A DNA stretch of 64,000 nucleotides, taken from Calditrichia bacterium. GTDB lineage: Bacteria; Calditrichota; Calditrichia; RBG-13-44-9; J075. This document shows positions 28,316 to 37,620 of this stretch, piece after piece (positions within the stretch are counted from its first letter, which is position 1; every line of letters begins with the position of its first letter). Where the stretch lies: assembly GCA_028284905.1 (NCBI GenBank), contig JANQQU010000028.1:1-64000 (forward strand). The letters are read 5' to 3'. The notes under the pieces were generated by a model. That model was given only the letters and a program-made list of their open reading frames with translations. It did no database searches and was not told the DNA's origin. The position numbers and the translations under genes are program-made.

Positions 28316-29272
28316 CTATTCACCTTTAAAATTGGGATAATCCACATTGAACCGGTGCTTATAGTAAAACCGGGTGATAAAGTATGCCGCGCATATTAGC
28401 AGCAGGAAAAAGGGAAATTTAACACAAACCCCCAGTGAAAGAAAGAAAATACCCAATTTTAAATTAACAATGACCAAGGCAATGGATTTTGAAAAGAACA
28501 TTTTTATCCATAAGGGGACATTCGCAAGGCAAATCAAGAGTAGAAAAGCGTCTTGATTAATTGCTGCAAAAATGATCGCGAGAATAAATAAAGCTAATCC
28601 ACTGTAAATTGAAGCTTTAAGACCGTATTTAACGGCAACGGTTATTTTACCGGTCGAGCGATCTCCCTCAATATCCGGCACAGTGGTATATACACAAAGC
28701 GCGGCGTTATAAAAGAAATAGGGGAGGGAATGGAAAAACATTTCCGCTCCGGGGGGTTGTAAAAGGAGCCATCCGCTAAAGAATGCCAGCCAGCCCATCA
28801 CGGTATTTGCGATAAGACCACGAAGCGGATAGCTTTTTAGTTCGAACGGCGGATAGTTATAAACATACCCGGTATGAATAATGAAAATAACGGTTGCTAT
28901 TAAAAAGGGGGTATTAATAGTGGCGGCAATAAACAGACTGACAGCAATGAGTACAAAACTTTCAAGATAACCCGCTCGCAGGCTAATAAGTCCTTCTCCT
29001 AGCAGGAATAGCTTTTCATTAATTCGGTCGCTATCCACATCCTTTAGTTGGTTTAAAATAAATACGCCACCCATAGCAAAGCCAAATGAAATCATCGCCA
29101 GGAATAAACCGGGTGCCCAAAGTAGCGGGAGAAAATGAAAATCTGCAAATGAGAATCCACGAAAATCGCCGCTCGCGCTCAGATAACCGGCAAGGAGGGT
29201 CGTCCATCCGGGAAACCAGAGGATCGGACGGGTAAGGTAAACATAATCCAGAAATTTCAGAGTATTTTTCAC
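28316..29272 (-). CDS. UbiA-family prenyltransferase
   Basis: The 318-residue membrane protein carries the first Asp-rich motif NQLKDVDSD (NxxxDxxxD) and the second motif DIEGDRSTGK, both binding Mg2+-diphosphate in UbiA enzymes, among about nine transmembrane helices. It transfers a prenyl group to an aromatic or other acceptor. The exact acceptor (menaquinone precursor, chlorophyll- or heme-type, or archaeal-like lipid) cannot be fixed. A futalosine-type menaquinone gene lies about 4.8 kb away, which makes quinone synthesis possible but unproven. Confidence 0.85.
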   Translation of the reverse strand: MKNTLKFLDYVYLTRPILWFPGWTTLLAGYLSASGDFRGFSFADFHFLPLLWAPGLFLAMISFGFAMGGVFILNQLKDVDSDRINEKLFLLGEGLISLRAGYLESFVLIAVSLFIAATINTPFLIATVIFIIHTGYVYNYPPFELKSYPLRGLIANTVMGWLAFFSGWLLLQPPGAEMFFHSLPYFFYNAALCVYTTVPDIEGDRSTGKITVAVKYGLKASIYSGLALFILAIIFAAINQDAFLLLICLANVPLWIKMFFSKSIALVIVNLKLGIFFLSLGVCVKFPFFLLLICAAYFITRFYYKHRFNVDYPNFKGE

Positions 29273-29281
29273 GAAAGCGGG

Positions 29282-29791
29282 TTATAATTTTATACGCAGA
29301 GAGACCATCGCTGGCTGCCGGTAATCTTTTGGTGGTTGCCAGGCTACATCCATAACATCATCAAAACCAAAGAGATAAGCATCTACATATGCATCGACCA
29401 TGGTAATTAAGTATGCCAGACCAGTGTACCAAATGTAAAGATTGCGATTTTCTCGGACAGTTTCAGCTGCGCTTAGTTGATTCATTGCTTCCAGATTTTT
29501 CGCATCCTGATGCCGCGAGGAGACCCGCCAGATAAGAGCGACATGCGCACTGGCAAATACAGCGCTTTTAACATAGGAACGATTGTAAATTTGCCCCCAT
29601 CCCGGTAATACTGCCGATCTTAACACTGCTCCCCAGGGAGACTTTAACGGTCGATCAGATAATAGGCGTAGCGTGTCGAGTTCTGTCGCGGGTGAAGTTG
29701 CCTGGACGGAATCCTGGGGTGTCTGTGCCTGCAAGCTGAAGCAGGAGAGAAAGATCAGGATAAGGAAGCTGTTGATAAGCGTTGTTTTCAT
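29282..29791 (-). CDS. DUF5683 membrane-associated protein
   Basis: The ORF track starts at a TTG (29851), but the internal ATG at 29791 gives a clean signal peptide (TTLINSFLILIFLSCFSLQAQ), so I use that (about 169 residues). The central PWGAVLRSAVLPGWGQIYNRSYVKSA is the DUF5683 signature, followed by one or two more hydrophobic segments. The family occurs in Bacteroidota-like and related genomes and has no known function. It sits between the lipid kinase and prenyltransferase genes. Confidence 0.78.
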   Translation of the reverse strand: MKTTLINSFLILIFLSCFSLQAQTPQDSVQATSPATELDTLRLLSDRPLKSPWGAVLRSAVLPGWGQIYNRSYVKSAVFASAHVALIWRVSSRHQDAKNLEAMNQLSAAETVRENRNLYIWYTGLAYLITMVDAYVDAYLFGFDDVMDVAWQPPKDYRQPAMVSLRIKL

Positions 29792-29859
29792 AAAGTTGTT
29801 GTTCCATCCGGTCTTTATTCCGGATTCTGGTCTTGTTCTTTTTCGCGCCAAATATAGTA

Positions 29860-30750
29860 TTATTCCCGGGGAGATGCCAGGTTATGTATCACTTTTAATG
29901 CGCCAGGCAGAAGTTCAACTTCCAGTGAGGTTGCTGCTTCTGCGATTAGTTCGCCATCAGCATGGACCGGGACGCCTGTTGCGCAGGATACGTTGAGTTT
30001 GTTGGTTCTAAACATCCGCACTTCCTTTACTGTGGCATGAGTGCCTTTAATAACCTTCAGGAGGTGTTGGATAATCTTCATCCGGTTTAATCCTTCTACC
30101 AGGCAGACATCAAAAAGGCCATCATTGATTTCCGCTTCGGGGGTGATATAAAAGCCACCACCGGAGCAGCGGCCATTTCCGACAGCGAGCATAAAAATAT
30201 CCTGTTCGACAACTTCACCGTTAAATTCAATTATTGCCGGCCGGTTCCGATAGGAAAATATGGTCTTTAGCACAGAATAAAAGTAAATGAAAAATCCACG
30301 CAGCCGACGAACGGTTTTGCTGACAATTACTGCTTCCGCATCAAACCCGAGACCGAGGCTATTCGGAAAACAGATATCACCAGCCTTACCGATATCTATC
30401 GCCATTGTCCGGGCAGATTTGACAACCCGGAACGCTTCAGCGGGGACTAAAGGCAGATCAAGCATCTTAACAAAATCGTTGCCGCTGCCTACCGGGATGA
30501 TGCCAAGAGTGCAGTTACCGGAAACCAGGCCATTAACGACCTCATGGATACTGCCATCGCCACCAGCGATAATTATCGTATGATCACCATCTTTTAGACT
30601 GGCAGCAATTTCCCGGACATGGCCGGCGTATTCACTCAAGTGAATAACGATGCCCGGAAAGGTTGCCTCGGCCAGATTGATAAGCGCCTCGGCAGATTGC
30701 CCTGCCTTGCCTTTGCCGGCAGCCGGATTAATAATGAGATGATAAGCCAA
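29860..30750 (-). CDS. Diacylglycerol/sphingosine kinase-family lipid kinase (YegS/DgkB-like)
   Basis: The 296-residue protein has the DAGK catalytic-domain signatures: INPAAGKGKAG at the start, AGGDGSIHEVVNGL around residue 62, and GIIPVGSGNDFVKML near residue 85. It would phosphorylate a lipid such as diacylglycerol. It is 15 bp downstream of ridA in the same train, and length is normal for the family. Confidence 0.92.
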   Translation of the reverse strand: MAYHLIINPAAGKGKAGQSAEALINLAEATFPGIVIHLSEYAGHVREIAASLKDGDHTIIIAGGDGSIHEVVNGLVSGNCTLGIIPVGSGNDFVKMLDLPLVPAEAFRVVKSARTMAIDIGKAGDICFPNSLGLGFDAEAVIVSKTVRRLRGFFIYFYSVLKTIFSYRNRPAIIEFNGEVVEQDIFMLAVGNGRCSGGGFYITPEAEINDGLFDVCLVEGLNRMKIIQHLLKVIKGTHATVKEVRMFRTNKLNVSCATGVPVHADGELIAEAATSLEVELLPGALKVIHNLASPRE

Positions 30751-30765
30751 GCCCTGAAGCTCCTG

Positions 30766-31155
30766 CTAACCGATCACTTCGGCGATACAATCAATTTCTA
30801 CCAGCACATCCTTCGGCAGACGACTCACTTCAACGGTGGAACGGGATGGAGCTGTGGCTTCATCAAAGAATTCCGCGTAAACCGAATTTATCTTCGCGAA
30901 ATCGTTCATATCTTTAATAAAAATAGTTGTTTTGATGACGTGAGAAAAATCAGAACCCGCTGCTGCCAGCACTGCTTTCAGGTTGCTCATAACCAACCGG
31001 GTTTGTGCCTGCACGTCGCCATGCACCACTTCATTTGTGGCTGGATCAATCGCAATTTGCCCGGCGGTATAGACAAGTCCGTTGACGACGGTTGCCTGAT
31101 TGTAAGGGCCAACAGGATTTGGCGCCTGATCTGTTTTAATGATTTTTTTCATCAT
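30766..31155 (-). CDS. ridA: RidA-family enamine/imine deaminase
   Basis: The 129-residue protein matches RidA throughout: APNPVGPYNQATVVNGLVYTAGQ and, near the C terminus, APSRSTVEVSRLP with the active-site arginine. RidA hydrolyses reactive enamines/imines made by PLP enzymes. It lies 12 bp after the YrdC-type gene. The first of two adjacent methionines is annotated; the second is equally likely. Confidence 0.95.
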   Translation of the reverse strand: MMKKIIKTDQAPNPVGPYNQATVVNGLVYTAGQIAIDPATNEVVHGDVQAQTRLVMSNLKAVLAAAGSDFSHVIKTTIFIKDMNDFAKINSVYAEFFDEATAPSRSTVEVSRLPKDVLVEIDCIAEVIG

Positions 31156-31167
31156 GTTCCCTAAAAG

Positions 31168-31785
31168 TTAATAATACAATAAGTCCAGATCACCCTTGCC
31201 TTCCCGGATGATTTCAACTTCATCATGGCGAATTTTAACTACCGTCGATTCTGCGGGATCATCAAGCGGTCCGGCATCGAGCATAATATCTGCAAAGTCC
31301 ATGAATTTTTGCGTCAGCACTTCATCTTCCGGGGTATAGCCTCCATGGTAAAGATCCAGGGAAGTATTGAGAATCGGATGTCCGAGTGATTCTACCAGCA
31401 TTTGGCAAACCGGATTGTCGGGAATGCGAACGCCGACCTCTTTTTGACGGGATAGCATTAATTTGGCAATCCCGTGACGTGCTTCCAGGACAATTGTGAA
31501 TGGGCCCGGCAAGCAACGCTTAAGTATACGGAAAGCCGAGTTGGATACATGGGCATATTCTGATATTTGCTGGATAGAATTGCAGATGATGCTCATCGGT
31601 GAAAATTTTGATTTCCCTTTAATTTTATACAATCGATCGATCGTCGATTTTTTGTATATGCTGCAGCCTACGCCATAAAGGGTGTCGGTGGGATAGATAA
31701 TGCTGCCACCTTTTTCCAGAGAATCTACTGCTTTTTGGACGATGCGGGCATGTGGCGTGGCGTTATGAATTTCGAATTGGACCAT
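31168..31785 (-). CDS. L-threonylcarbamoyladenylate synthase family protein (YrdC/YciO-like)
   Basis: The 205-residue protein has the YrdC fold signatures: GGSIIYPTDTLYGVGCSIY, KIKGKSKFSPMSII and LPGPFTIVLEA. It lacks the Sua5 C-terminal domain. It probably forms threonylcarbamoyl-AMP for tRNA t6A synthesis, but YciO paralogues look alike. It is the first gene of the train ending with GWxTD. About 194 bp without a gene separate it from murF-like. Confidence 0.87.
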   Translation of the reverse strand: MVQFEIHNATPHARIVQKAVDSLEKGGSIIYPTDTLYGVGCSIYKKSTIDRLYKIKGKSKFSPMSIICNSIQQISEYAHVSNSAFRILKRCLPGPFTIVLEARHGIAKLMLSRQKEVGVRIPDNPVCQMLVESLGHPILNTSLDLYHGGYTPEDEVLTQKFMDFADIMLDAGPLDDPAESTVVKIRHDEVEIIREGKGDLDLLYY

Positions 31786-31979
31786 AGGAGTTCCCGAAGA
31801 TCTTTTTTAGATCGTATACGAAAAAGTAAGTTTGATATATATAATTTATATCCGGGAGCTTTTGAAACTGCATTTCCGGAAAGCTATATTCGCGGTTTTT
31901 CTCGATATGTTGACACAAGAGGTCAAGGTAAGCTTTCCAGGATTTTTTTACAAATAAAATCTTGGGAGCGGCGGGTAAA

Positions 31980-33182
31980 TTAATCTGAGTATTGATCTGC
32001 CAGAAATTGAACGGATTCTTCCAACTCCAGGGCTTTGCTGCCAATAACTAAAACCGTGTCGCCTTCACCGACAGCCTCTTTCAGTAGCGTATTTAAGGCA
32101 GGCTTATCCGGGCAGGAAAGTACGGTTTTTTTATTCTTGATGTTCAAGCGTTCTATCCCACTGGCAATATTCCGGGCATCTTTACCGACTGTGATAACGA
32201 TATCTATCGGCAGCGCGGCAATATAGTAGCCCATTTTCAAATGCGCATTTTCGACGTCCGGTCCGGGATTACTCATATCACCGATAACCAGGACCAGTTT
32301 TTCAGAAAATTTCTTGAATTGGGATAATGATTCACAGGCCTTTGTAACCGCATTGACGGTGGCGTCATAACTGTAATCAAGGATGTTCAAGCGCTTTTTG
32401 CGAATGAGATTTCCCCGGTTGCCAATAAGTGAGAACCGCTCCTGCAGCCCTTTCTGGATGTCTTCAAATTCCACCCCTAATACGCGGGCGACTGAAATCG
32501 CTGTTAACGCATTATAGATCGATGTAGTGCTGTAAATCGGCAGGTGAAAACGATAAAAATCATTTACATAGAAAACGATGCCATCGGGTCCGAGATACTC
32601 AATTTTACTGGCAAAAAAATGCGCATTTTGATTCAGGCCGAACTTAATGATGTAGGGGGTAGGGGAGTGAGCACCAAGCGCGCTAACCAGATCATCATCT
32701 ATATTGAGAACGGCGAAACCATCTTCCGGTAAAGTGCGAATCAATTCAATCTTTGCATCGGCAATTAGATATTTGTCACCCAATGTCGCCAGGTGGGCTT
32801 CCCCGATATTGGTAATGACGGCAATATTTGGTTCAGCAACTTCAACAGCCAATTCAAACTGTTTTGGATTAACGATCCCTAATTCCAGAATGGCATATTT
32901 GTGGGATTCATTTAGCTTGAGCAGGGTAGAGGTAACCCCGGAAGTTGTCGAACAATTTGGCGGTGTTTCGAGAATGTTATCATCCCCGCGAAGAATCGCA
33001 GAAAGCATACGCTTGGTAGTGGTTTTTCCTTCTGCGCCGGCAATACCAATCACCGGTATTTCGAATTTTCGTCGATGGACGCTAATCTTGCGCAGATTTA
33101 AGCGGATATAATCTTCCAGCTCCTTGTTGGAGAGGAGGGATATCTCGTCTGAATATAGATTTTCGGTTTTTTTCGAATCCAA
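31980..33182 (-). CDS. Mur ligase family protein (MurF-like, short N-terminal domain)
   Basis: The 400-residue protein has the Mur central-domain P-loop GIAGAEGKTTTKRM near residue 47, NIGEAHLATLGD, and DYSYDATVNAV where MurF has a DxYNANPxS motif, plus the C-terminal Mur domain (VIGDMSNPG). This order resembles MurF, which adds D-Ala-D-Ala to UDP-MurNAc-tripeptide. However, only about 45 residues precede the P-loop, so the usual MurF substrate domain is largely missing. It may be a MurF paralogue with a different acceptor. Confidence 0.75.
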   Translation of the reverse strand: MDSKKTENLYSDEISLLSNKELEDYIRLNLRKISVHRRKFEIPVIGIAGAEGKTTTKRMLSAILRGDDNILETPPNCSTTSGVTSTLLKLNESHKYAILELGIVNPKQFELAVEVAEPNIAVITNIGEAHLATLGDKYLIADAKIELIRTLPEDGFAVLNIDDDLVSALGAHSPTPYIIKFGLNQNAHFFASKIEYLGPDGIVFYVNDFYRFHLPIYSTTSIYNALTAISVARVLGVEFEDIQKGLQERFSLIGNRGNLIRKKRLNILDYSYDATVNAVTKACESLSQFKKFSEKLVLVIGDMSNPGPDVENAHLKMGYYIAALPIDIVITVGKDARNIASGIERLNIKNKKTVLSCPDKPALNTLLKEAVGEGDTVLVIGSKALELEESVQFLADQYSD

Positions 33183-33251
33183 ATGGTAGATCCTATGCTT
33201 CGATTTTAAATGATAACGTTAAATTATCCTGACTAAGATATTGCGCTGTGA

Positions 33252-34052
33252 TTAGCGGTAACTCATTCCTGGTAAGAAATCGATAAACCCGTAAAAATAA
33301 AGGTAGTTAAACAACTCTTGTATGTCTTTCCATTGCTCAGTCGTTGGATAAAATTTATATACGTCATTAAGGAGATCATAAAAATAATCCCACTGTTGAT
33401 CATGGGCAGCGGCATAATTCTCAGCGATCTTTTTCAGGTTGCGCATGCCTAATTCACGAGAGAGAGAGAGGGCTTCCAGACCAACATCCTCGTGGTTATC
33501 TTCCCGAACGACCAACATCTGATGAAAATAACATACTTCGGTATTACTGTCCCAGATATCCAGCAAATCAAGATAATTCTCGGCAAGGTAGCCTGTTCGC
33601 ATCGCTGCCGGACCATCGAGAATGCAAACCGGTGCATCCTTTAACAGTTGGTCAACATCAGCTTGTTTTCCTTTACTTTCATGTTGATGCCACTCTGCTT
33701 CTATTTCAAAAAACTCGCTTAAAACTATTTGTGCCAGATAGTAATATTGGCTTTCGGCCAGATATGTAACATCTCGGATATCTTTTAAATTTTCCCGAAA
33801 AAAGAGCAGAAGGTATTTTGCTGCGCCCTCGGAAAGCACGGCATAATCCCGCACGATATTAAGCAAACTGCTGTTACGAGCGTAATCCAGGGGGCTGATA
33901 AAAGCAATATCTAATTCTTTGTTCAGGAGTGCCTGGCAGTTCTCGCTAAGCGATTGCGTTTTAAGCGTAAAGGGATGGTCGATAAGAGAATTACTAATGC
34001 CATATAGGATCGGTTGATTGATGAGATCGTCGCTAATGCCCAGGCGTATCAT
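33252..34052 (-). CDS. mqnA: MqnA/MqnD-family protein (menaquinone biosynthesis)
   Basis: The 266-residue protein resembles the periplasmic-binding-like fold of chorismate dehydratase MqnA: MIRLGISDDLINQPILYGI, ELDIAFISPLDYARNS, AKYLLLFFREN and VCILDGPAAMRTGY. MqnA makes 3-[(1-carboxyvinyl)oxy]benzoate in the futalosine pathway. Sequence divergence leaves MqnD or another VitK2_biosynth member possible. It lies between the histidine kinase and MurF-like genes on the minus strand. Confidence 0.7.
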   Translation of the reverse strand: MIRLGISDDLINQPILYGISNSLIDHPFTLKTQSLSENCQALLNKELDIAFISPLDYARNSSLLNIVRDYAVLSEGAAKYLLLFFRENLKDIRDVTYLAESQYYYLAQIVLSEFFEIEAEWHQHESKGKQADVDQLLKDAPVCILDGPAAMRTGYLAENYLDLLDIWDSNTEVCYFHQMLVVREDNHEDVGLEALSLSRELGMRNLKKIAENYAAAHDQQWDYFYDLLNDVYKFYPTTEQWKDIQELFNYLYFYGFIDFLPGMSYR

Positions 34053-34137
34053 GCCAACTCCGGGTTAAAAATCTATACTTTCATTGGGAAATCTTAAAGC
34101 ATCAAAATGTAAGCAGGGAAGGAAAGATTCGAAAGTG

Positions 34138-36204
34138 CTATTTATTTTGAGAAGCTTTTTCTGCTGGTAAAAAGAGAAAACAGGTGGTGCCTTTGTCTAT
34201 TTCACTTTCGTAATTTATCAAGCCATCATTTTCTTTGACGATCTGATAGACAATGGAAAGTCCCAGGCCAGTACCGAGCGTTTTCGTCGTAAAAAACGGG
34301 TTAAAGATGTGTTTCAGATTATCCATTGAAATGCCACAACCATTGTCCTTTATCTGCACCTCGATGTAATCCGCAGCCTTACCCAAAGCGATGTAGGGCG
34401 ATATCAAGGCTTTCGAAGATGCACTGGCGCTGGAGATCGGCTGAACCGAAATGACAATCTCTCCTGCTTTGCTAATCGCCTCAATACTGTTGAGAAAGAG
34501 ATTTACCAATACTTGCTGGATTTGTGCGGGGTCAACCAGGGCACGTGGCAAATTGGGATGAACCAGTTCCGTTAGCTTAATGTTGTGTTCGCGGAAATTT
34601 TGGCGCATCAGGCCAATAACTTCACTGAGGACATCTTCCAGACTGCAAGGTTGGCGATTCGGCTTGGGCGGCTTGGCGTAATGGAAGAGTGTTCGCAAGA
34701 GTGCGTCCAGCCTGTTAACCAGGCGAATAATTCGTTGCACATATTCAGTTTTCGGATCTTCCGGTAACAACTCTTCTTCGAAGGTTTGCGCCAGCGATTT
34801 TATTCCCGCCAAAGGATTACGGATTTCGTGAGCAATACCGGAAGCCATTACGCCCAGCGATGCCAGTCGGTCTACCCGGCGCATTTCTTCCTGAATTTCT
34901 TTCGAAAATGTAATATCCTTCAAGGAGACGATATAGCCTTCTTCACCATTCATTTGATCGGTGAATTCTTGCACGGAAAAACCGACCAGGTGCTTCTTGC
35001 CGTTTTTACCGCTTAACTGTAATTCCGGGCGATCCACGGTAAAGGGAGAATTGTTAACCGCCTGCATAATTTTTTCAATCGCTCTTTCGCTCAGTATCTC
35101 CGCTAGCGGTTGGTGCAATGCAGTTTTATGAGGAACGTCCAGCAAAGCAGCAGCGTTTTCGTTTAAGTACTTGATTTTCAAATCTTTACTGATAACCAAG
35201 ATACCGAAGCTTAGCTGGTTGACAACCTGGTCCAGATATTCAAAATAAAATTGCCAAACCTGATTGTCATCCTGAACCTGAGTCTCTTTGCGCAGATAAC
35301 TGAGAATGTAGGTATGGATGAGGAAATGGGAAAAATTCTGGATCAACAGATAATGAAATTCGGAAAATTTCTCTTGATCAGATTTTAAAACACAAATCAA
35401 AAATCGGGTGTGATTTTGAATGACGACCGGATAAATAATGAAAGAACGAACCTTGATATTCAGGAAAGCGCTTAAGTGTGTAATAAATGTATTTTCTGTG
35501 CTAACCCGGTTAAGTATCGTCGGCTGATGTAACTTTACAGCTTTATGCAGGAGGGGAATGTCTTCGGTATCCAACTGCCAGTTTTCATCGAAGATGCCGT
35601 CTGGTAAAAAAGAGCGCAATTGCGCGTGTTGATCTTCTACAACTTCAAAAAGCAGGGTATAATGGGCCTTGCTCAGTTTGTGAATTGCGGTAAGTATTTC
35701 CCCGGTAAAACTGTCCCTGTCCAGCTGGAAAATCGATTGATTCATCTTGCTGTAAAGTTGATTCAGGGTTTGCAGAGAATGCAGAGCAGGCATCTGTGAG
35801 GGAAAAAAGAAATCGTCACTGCTCTCAAAAAAGCTGCTGGACTGCATCAGGTTACGGCAGCGAACCTGGAGATCCAGCCGGTGAAATGGCACAGTTAAAT
35901 AATCGTTGATGCCCATGTTGATCAGGCGATAACGCAAGCGGGTTGGTTTGTCTTTGACCAATGCCAGGGTAGGAATATGAGAAAACTGCGGGTTTTCTCT
36001 TAACAGGTAGAATTGCTTAAATTGGGATTCTTCATAAGGCAGGGTATCGATAATAATCAAATCGGCATCTGCCAATTGGGATGCCGAATCTTCCAGGACC
36101 GCCACATTCACAAATTCGAAGTCGCAGTCCTGATTGTTTAATGCATTATGAATAAACTGGAAATATTTTTCCTCTTTTCCGAGTAATACGATTTTTGATG
36201 GCAA
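34138..36204 (-). CDS. Hybrid-type histidine kinase with degenerate receiver, GAF-like and PAS domains
   Basis: The 688-residue soluble protein starts with a receiver-like domain (about 1-120): Asp in LIIIDTLPY is kept, but the lysine of the KPF motif is replaced (LTVPF). A GAF-like region (about 150-300) and a PAS domain (about 325-420) follow, then HisKA (GIAHEIRNPLAGIKSLAQ) and HATPase_c (NSIEAI, DNGCGI, GTGLGLSIV). The family resembles NtrB/AtoS-type cytosolic kinases. Its partner regulator is not adjacent. It lies 20 bp after the Crp-family gene. Confidence 0.9.
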   Translation of the reverse strand: MPSKIVLLGKEEKYFQFIHNALNNQDCDFEFVNVAVLEDSASQLADADLIIIDTLPYEESQFKQFYLLRENPQFSHIPTLALVKDKPTRLRYRLINMGINDYLTVPFHRLDLQVRCRNLMQSSSFFESSDDFFFPSQMPALHSLQTLNQLYSKMNQSIFQLDRDSFTGEILTAIHKLSKAHYTLLFEVVEDQHAQLRSFLPDGIFDENWQLDTEDIPLLHKAVKLHQPTILNRVSTENTFITHLSAFLNIKVRSFIIYPVVIQNHTRFLICVLKSDQEKFSEFHYLLIQNFSHFLIHTYILSYLRKETQVQDDNQVWQFYFEYLDQVVNQLSFGILVISKDLKIKYLNENAAALLDVPHKTALHQPLAEILSERAIEKIMQAVNNSPFTVDRPELQLSGKNGKKHLVGFSVQEFTDQMNGEEGYIVSLKDITFSKEIQEEMRRVDRLASLGVMASGIAHEIRNPLAGIKSLAQTFEEELLPEDPKTEYVQRIIRLVNRLDALLRTLFHYAKPPKPNRQPCSLEDVLSEVIGLMRQNFREHNIKLTELVHPNLPRALVDPAQIQQVLVNLFLNSIEAISKAGEIVISVQPISSASASSKALISPYIALGKAADYIEVQIKDNGCGISMDNLKHIFNPFFTTKTLGTGLGLSIVYQIVKENDGLINYESEIDKGTTCFLFLPAEKASQNK

Positions 36205-36224
36205 AGAGATCTCTCCCGATTATG

Positions 36225-36905
36225 CTACCTGGAGAAGATGGATTTAAATTTTTCGTAATCCAGAATAACGATTTTACCTTTTTGTTTTTTAAGGTATCCC
36301 TGCACCATCAGAGACTTTATAACCCGGGAAATTGTTTCGCGGCTGGTGCCGGCCATATTGGCAAGATCCTGCTGCAAAGGCAATTCACTGATTTCCACCT
36401 GACCACGACGAAAAACACCGGAGTCTTCAGCAATTCTTAACAGGGTGCTGGCCACACGACCGGTTGCATCCTGCAAGGACAATGATTTGATATGTTCGTC
36501 ACTCTTACGAATACGCTGAGCAAGTTCTTTTAAGAGGTTAATGGCAATTTGGGGATAATCCCGCAACATTTGCAGAAAGTCTTCCCGGCGAATCACCATC
36601 AGTTCGGATTCTTCAATAGCGGTAACGTTGGCAGAACGGGTTTGTCCATCCAGCAGGGACATTTCACCAAAAAAATCACCTTCGCTCAAGATGGATAAAA
36701 TTACTTCCCGGCCGTCATCACTAATGCGGGAAATTTTAACCCGGCCATCCAAAATAACAAACATGGTAGAACCGATTTCTTCTTCAATAAGGATCAGGTT
36801 GTCTTTGTGGTAACGTTGTTTACTGGCTACCTGGGTTATTTTTTCTAAATCCTTGTCGCTCAACTCAGAAAAAAGCGGAATTCCTTTTAAAATATCTACA
36901 TCCAT
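36225..36905 (-). CDS. Crp/Fnr-family transcriptional regulator
   Basis: The 226-residue protein has an N-terminal cyclic-nucleotide-binding domain with GEMSLLDGQTRSANVTA (phosphate-binding cassette) and a C-terminal winged HTH with MAGTSRETISRVIKSL. No N-terminal cysteine cluster of the FNR type is present, so it is not an iron-sulfur sensor. It is 14 bp downstream of the SPOR gene and upstream of the histidine kinase, probably one operon. A palindrome at 37781-37793 in front of the operon could be its own operator. Confidence 0.92.
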   Translation of the reverse strand: MDVDILKGIPLFSELSDKDLEKITQVASKQRYHKDNLILIEEEIGSTMFVILDGRVKISRISDDGREVILSILSEGDFFGEMSLLDGQTRSANVTAIEESELMVIRREDFLQMLRDYPQIAINLLKELAQRIRKSDEHIKSLSLQDATGRVASTLLRIAEDSGVFRRGQVEISELPLQQDLANMAGTSRETISRVIKSLMVQGYLKKQKGKIVILDYEKFKSIFSR

Positions 36906-36918
36906 AAAAATTTCCCCA

Positions 36919-37620
36919 TCAATATTGAATTATGTAGCCGTTTACATTGAAAGTTTGATTTATTTCCGGTAATGCTTCTTCAGCCGCCCGGCGGGAATCG
37001 TAGCTGCCGATAAGGACTATATACAGTGGTATACCTTCCCGGTCCTTGCGGATGATTTCGGTATTTTTGTATTTTTGATTATAAAGTTCGCTGGTTTTTT
37101 CAGCATTCTCATAAGAGCTAAAAGCGCCTAATTGAATACCATAGCTGGCGCTGAGGCGAGAAGGCTGACGGTAACGGGAGCGTTCCTTACGCTCGAAATT
37201 CTTGCGATGTTTTGCCACCTTTATCGAAACAATCTCCTGGAAAGAATGTTGGTCTTCTCTAATCTTTCGAGCAGTTTCGTAATACCCTTTGGCAGCATAA
37301 AAAAGTGAAATTCGGGTACGAATGAAGGTTTGAAGCTCATTATCGTTGGAAATTAAATAAGCTTCCATCATTTGAGCAGTGGCGGTTTCAGCATCATCGA
37401 TAAATAATGCATCGACGAATAATTGCCAATCCTGGCTTTGAATCGCATCATTTTTGAGATGATCGGAGAGGGTGGAAATATCATTGTTACGATACAGACC
37501 TGCCAGCTCTGCAGGAGACTGACTGTAAAGCAAAGTAAAAGTGCAGAACCAGAAAAGGAAAATAGCTAATATTCGCTGTTGTCGGCAGGATATAAATGTT
37601 GTAGACCTGTATGCTCGCAT
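36919..37620 (-). CDS. SPOR-domain exported protein
   Basis: The 233-residue protein has a basic N terminus and a signal anchor (ILAIFLFWFCTFTLLYSQS), a helical middle region, and a C-terminal SPOR domain (YGIQLGAFSSYENAEK to the end). SPOR domains bind denuded peptidoglycan at division sites. First gene of the operon with the Crp-family regulator. Confidence 0.88.
   Translation of the reverse strand: MRAYRSTTFISCRQQRILAIFLFWFCTFTLLYSQSPAELAGLYRNNDISTLSDHLKNDAIQSQDWQLFVDALFIDDAETATAQMMEAYLISNDNELQTFIRTRISLFYAAKGYYETARKIREDQHSFQEIVSIKVAKHRKNFERKERSRYRQPSRLSASYGIQLGAFSSYENAEKTSELYNQKYKNTEIIRKDREGIPLYIVLIGSYDSRRAAEEALPEINQTFNVNGYIIQY

Noticed and set aside
29792-29851. N-terminal 20-residue extension of the DUF5683 protein from a TTG
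   Set aside because: It is polar and precedes a signal peptide that is expected to be at the N terminus; the ATG at 29791 is preferred.
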